Source: Ruminococcus bicirculans (ex Wegman et al. 2014) (lineage in GTDB: Bacteria; Bacillota; Clostridia; Oscillospirales; Ruminococcaceae). Taken from it: 64,000 bases of DNA. Made by a program: the position numbers and the translations under genes. The stretch is taken from assembly GCF_000723465.1 (NCBI RefSeq), contig NZ_HF545616.1, forward strand, positions 2,046,001 through 2,110,000, in the 5' to 3' direction. Of this stretch, positions 62,010-64,000 are shown piece after piece. Below the pieces are notes generated by a model. The model ran no database searches, was not told the origin of the DNA, and saw only the letters and a list, made by a program, of their open reading frames with translations. The first letter of the stretch is position 1. Every line of letters begins with the position of its first letter.

Positions 62010-62125
62010 GCATTTGTAATTTTGCTAAGATGATTTTAAGATTTATCATAACAATGCACAAATTTGCACTTCCGATTTTATTCACTTATACAATGTGCAG
62101 AAATGCTTTGCATTCGGGCAAAGAC

Positions 62126-62158
62126 AAAAACAGAGCGGCACTATCTGCACCGCTCTGT
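62126..62158 (-). terminator. Terminator of the GH74 gene
   Basis: ACAGAGCGG/CCGCTCTGT stem followed on the minus strand by TTTTTG, 18 bases after the GH74 stop codon. Confidence 0.85.
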
Positions 62159-62176
62159 TCGCTATATTATAATGTA

Positions 62177-64000
62177 TTACTGCTTAACGTTTCCCATAAT
62201 GATACCACGTCCGTCAGTGCCTACATAAACTCTGCCGTATACCTTAGGGTCGCCGCTGATTATCTTTCTAACGTTGCCCCACTTCTGTGTGTCATCATTG
62301 ATACGCTTCCATGTTACGCCCTTGTCGGTGGACTGGTAGATTCCGTAGCCGTCGCCGTTTGCCTCGCCCATCATGTAGAGTGCCATGTAGTCGCCGTCCT
62401 TTTCTGCCTTACCAAGACCGATAGCATCGCACAGTGTAACGTCCTTAGATGTAGGAGCGAGAGTGCCTGTTGATGAGTCAAGATAGTAAACTCCGCCCGC
62501 ACCTACAGGTATCCAAAGGTCGCCCTCTTTATCAGGACAAACTTTTATTGATGTTGCTGAAACGAGCATATTTGCGATAGGGCTGAAAGTTTTTCCGCCG
62601 TCTGTACTCATATAGAACGTTCCGTCATATGAGCCGTAGAACTTATCAGGATTTACCTTATCTGTTTCAATAACTGCACCGGCAGGAAGTCCCTCGCAGG
62701 TAGTCCATGTTTTGCCAAAATCGCTTGTTACTGCCGCAGCAACGCCTGTTGTGCCGCTCTGATAGAAAATGGTCTTGCCGTCAGCGGAAAGCTTAGCTGT
62801 GCCGCCTGCTTTTTTGCCAACGCCCTCCGGAAGTGTTTCCACTGCCTGCCAAGTTTCGGCTGCGTCTGTTGAATAGTAAACCGAGCCGTCGCCATCGTCT
62901 GTCGCTCTTACTACTATCTTATAATCCTGTGCTGCACAATCTATAGAGGTCGCCTTAAAGTCGCCATAATGCTCCTGCGGAGCTTTTGTTACATCATCAT
63001 GACGGAAGCCGTAAAGGTCACCCATTGTGGAATAAAGCTCAGGAGTACCCTCGCCATTATCGAGAGGTGAAACGAAGTCAAAGATAGCTGTCATTTCAAT
63101 GCCCATTGCCTTTACGCTTATGTCAACAGGCTCGTCCTTTATCTTTGAAAGATTTGATGTGCCGAAGATAGTTGCACCTGTTGTGTAAAGAACTTCATCT
63201 GGGTTGAATGGGTTGATAGCAACACCTGTCATCCACCAGCCCGGCTTGAGCTGTCCCTGCCAATCCAGCCAAGGAGCATTGCTTATATCGAGATTAAAGT
63301 TGTTTACCTCTTTGCCGTTCTCGTCACTGCCCCAAATGCCGTTCCAAGTTTCGCCTCCGTCATAGGAAACGAAAAGGTTGTCGTAATATGCCCAAAGGTC
63401 AAGAGTTGTGCATACTATCATGTTAGGGTCGTTAGGGTTTACTGAGATACCATTGTAACCGCAAGTATAAGATCTCTCAGGAGTTATCTCTGTCCACTCG
63501 CCTGTTTTAAGGTTATACTTCTGAACTGCTCCGTCAGAAGCACCGTTTGGTCCTACCTTATAAGACCATGTTGAATAGAGATATCCGTCAGAAGATATCT
63601 CGCCCTGACAAGGCTTGAGCTTCTCGGTCTTGTCGCCTGTAGCCTCAGACTTTGGATTAGGGATAGCTGTCCAAGTTTCGCCTGCGTCATCAGAACGATA
63701 GAGATAATCCCCCTGAGTTCCTGCTGAGCCAACGATTATTGTCTTTGTTGCCTGACCCTTTTCAGAGCTTGATTTATCGAATGCCACGAATGTAAGTCCG
63801 ATAGAATATCCGTCTTCAGTATATCCGCCCTTTGTAGGGAATGAAGTGACCTCGTTCCATGTTGCGCCATAGTCTGTGGACTTCCAAAGTCCGTCAGCTC
63901 TTGAGCCGAAGTAAAGTATTGAGTTATCGTTAGGGTCTACCTGAAGTCTTTCACCGCAGCCTCTTCCGACCTCGTTACCGCCCATGCCGAAAGGCATTTC
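62177..64000 (-). CDS. GH74 xyloglucanase, C-terminal part (5' end outside window)
   Basis: The frame is open to the window edge (608 codons). It begins near the GH74 block MGGNEVGRGCGERLQVDPND and contains repeated beta-propeller blades of the form GLWKSTDYGATWNEV, LYRSDDAGETW, LFVSYDGGETWNG, VYYSTDAAETW, FYMSTDGGKTF, IYQSTDKGVTW. SIDCAAQDYKIVVRAT holds the likely second catalytic Asp; the first is outside the window. The protein stops directly after the catalytic domain (DPKVYGRVYVGTDGRGI), with no dockerin or carbohydrate-binding module at this end. It should cut the backbone of xyloglucan. Confidence 0.92.
   Translation of the reverse strand, partial: EMPFGMGGNEVGRGCGERLQVDPNDNSILYFGSRADGLWKSTDYGATWNEVTSFPTKGGYTEDGYSIGLTFVAFDKSSSEKGQATKTIIVGSAGTQGDYLYRSDDAGETWTAIPNPKSEATGDKTEKLKPCQGEISSDGYLYSTWSYKVGPNGASDGAVQKYNLKTGEWTEITPERSYTCGYNGISVNPNDPNMIVCTTLDLWAYYDNLFVSYDGGETWNGIWGSDENGKEVNNFNLDISNAPWLDWQGQLKPGWWMTGVAINPFNPDEVLYTTGATIFGTSNLSKIKDEPVDISVKAMGIEMTAIFDFVSPLDNGEGTPELYSTMGDLYGFRHDDVTKAPQEHYGDFKATSIDCAAQDYKIVVRATDDGDGSVYYSTDAAETWQAVETLPEGVGKKAGGTAKLSADGKTIFYQSGTTGVAAAVTSDFGKTWTTCEGLPAGAVIETDKVNPDKFYGSYDGTFYMSTDGGKTFSPIANMLVSATSIKVCPDKEGDLWIPVGAGGVYYLDSSTGTLAPTSKDVTLCDAIGLGKAEKDGDYMALYMMGEANGDGYGIYQSTDKGVTWKRINDDTQKWGNVRKIISGDPKVYGRVYVGTDGRGIIMGNVKQ

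Overview
The window looks like a chromosomal segment of a gut Ruminococcus (Clostridia, low-to-moderate GC). Reasons are the complete Firmicute-type S10-spc-alpha ribosomal cluster with a KOW-domain gene between map and infA, zinc-type S14 and L24 proteins, a PadR/DUF1700/DUF4097/PspC module, and plant-glycan enzymes without dockerins. Urease together with xyloglucan-type glycosidases fits published descriptions of the Ruminococcus bicirculans group; this species-level placement is inference.

Region 1 (1-10.07 kb) is a mobile replicon inserted in the chromosome. It carries a Rep_3-type initiator, an iteron origin (10 direct and 1 inverted copies), parA and parB with a structured leader, several small accessory genes, an Rpn-like nuclease with a duplicated tail fragment, a two-gene membrane module and two DnaQ-like exonucleases, one apparently inactive. 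Its right end lies beside the 3' end of a tRNA (probably Leu), the signature of site-specific integration. The left end is outside the window.

Region 2 (10.1-36.1 kb) is devoted to nitrogen acquisition. One leftward operon runs oppBC-oppDF-SBP, Amt-PII fusion, MerR regulator, ureohydrolase, adenine deaminase and MATE exporter. A second leftward operon runs ureohydrolase, polar amino-acid ABC transporter, PAS-AAA+-HTH regulator, TRIC-type channel and cytidylate-kinase-like protein. Divergent from it is the urease operon: two small membrane proteins, a fused ureAB, ureC, ureE, ureF, ureG and ureD. The 500-bp divergent region holds two near-consensus promoters, three copies of an 18-bp dyad TTATTC-N6-GAATAA (two of them centred about 70 bp upstream of the two predicted start sites) and an intrinsic terminator inside the urease leader. 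Urea and ammonia made by the ureohydrolases, deaminase and urease could feed the Amt-PII-controlled ammonium pool.

Region 3 (36.1-44.6 kb) holds a GH95 and GH26 glycosidase operon, a relic of a sufU-like gene, the PadR envelope-stress-type module, and a compact holin/GH25-lysozyme cassette without other phage genes.

Region 4 (44.7-61.0 kb) is the leftward ribosomal supercluster from rpsJ to rplQ. It has a long leader containing an internal terminator and an unusual 190-bp structured gap between rplW and rplB. Region 5 (61.2-64.0 kb) has a membrane-anchored protein of unknown function and the C-terminal part of a GH74 xyloglucanase that continues beyond the window.
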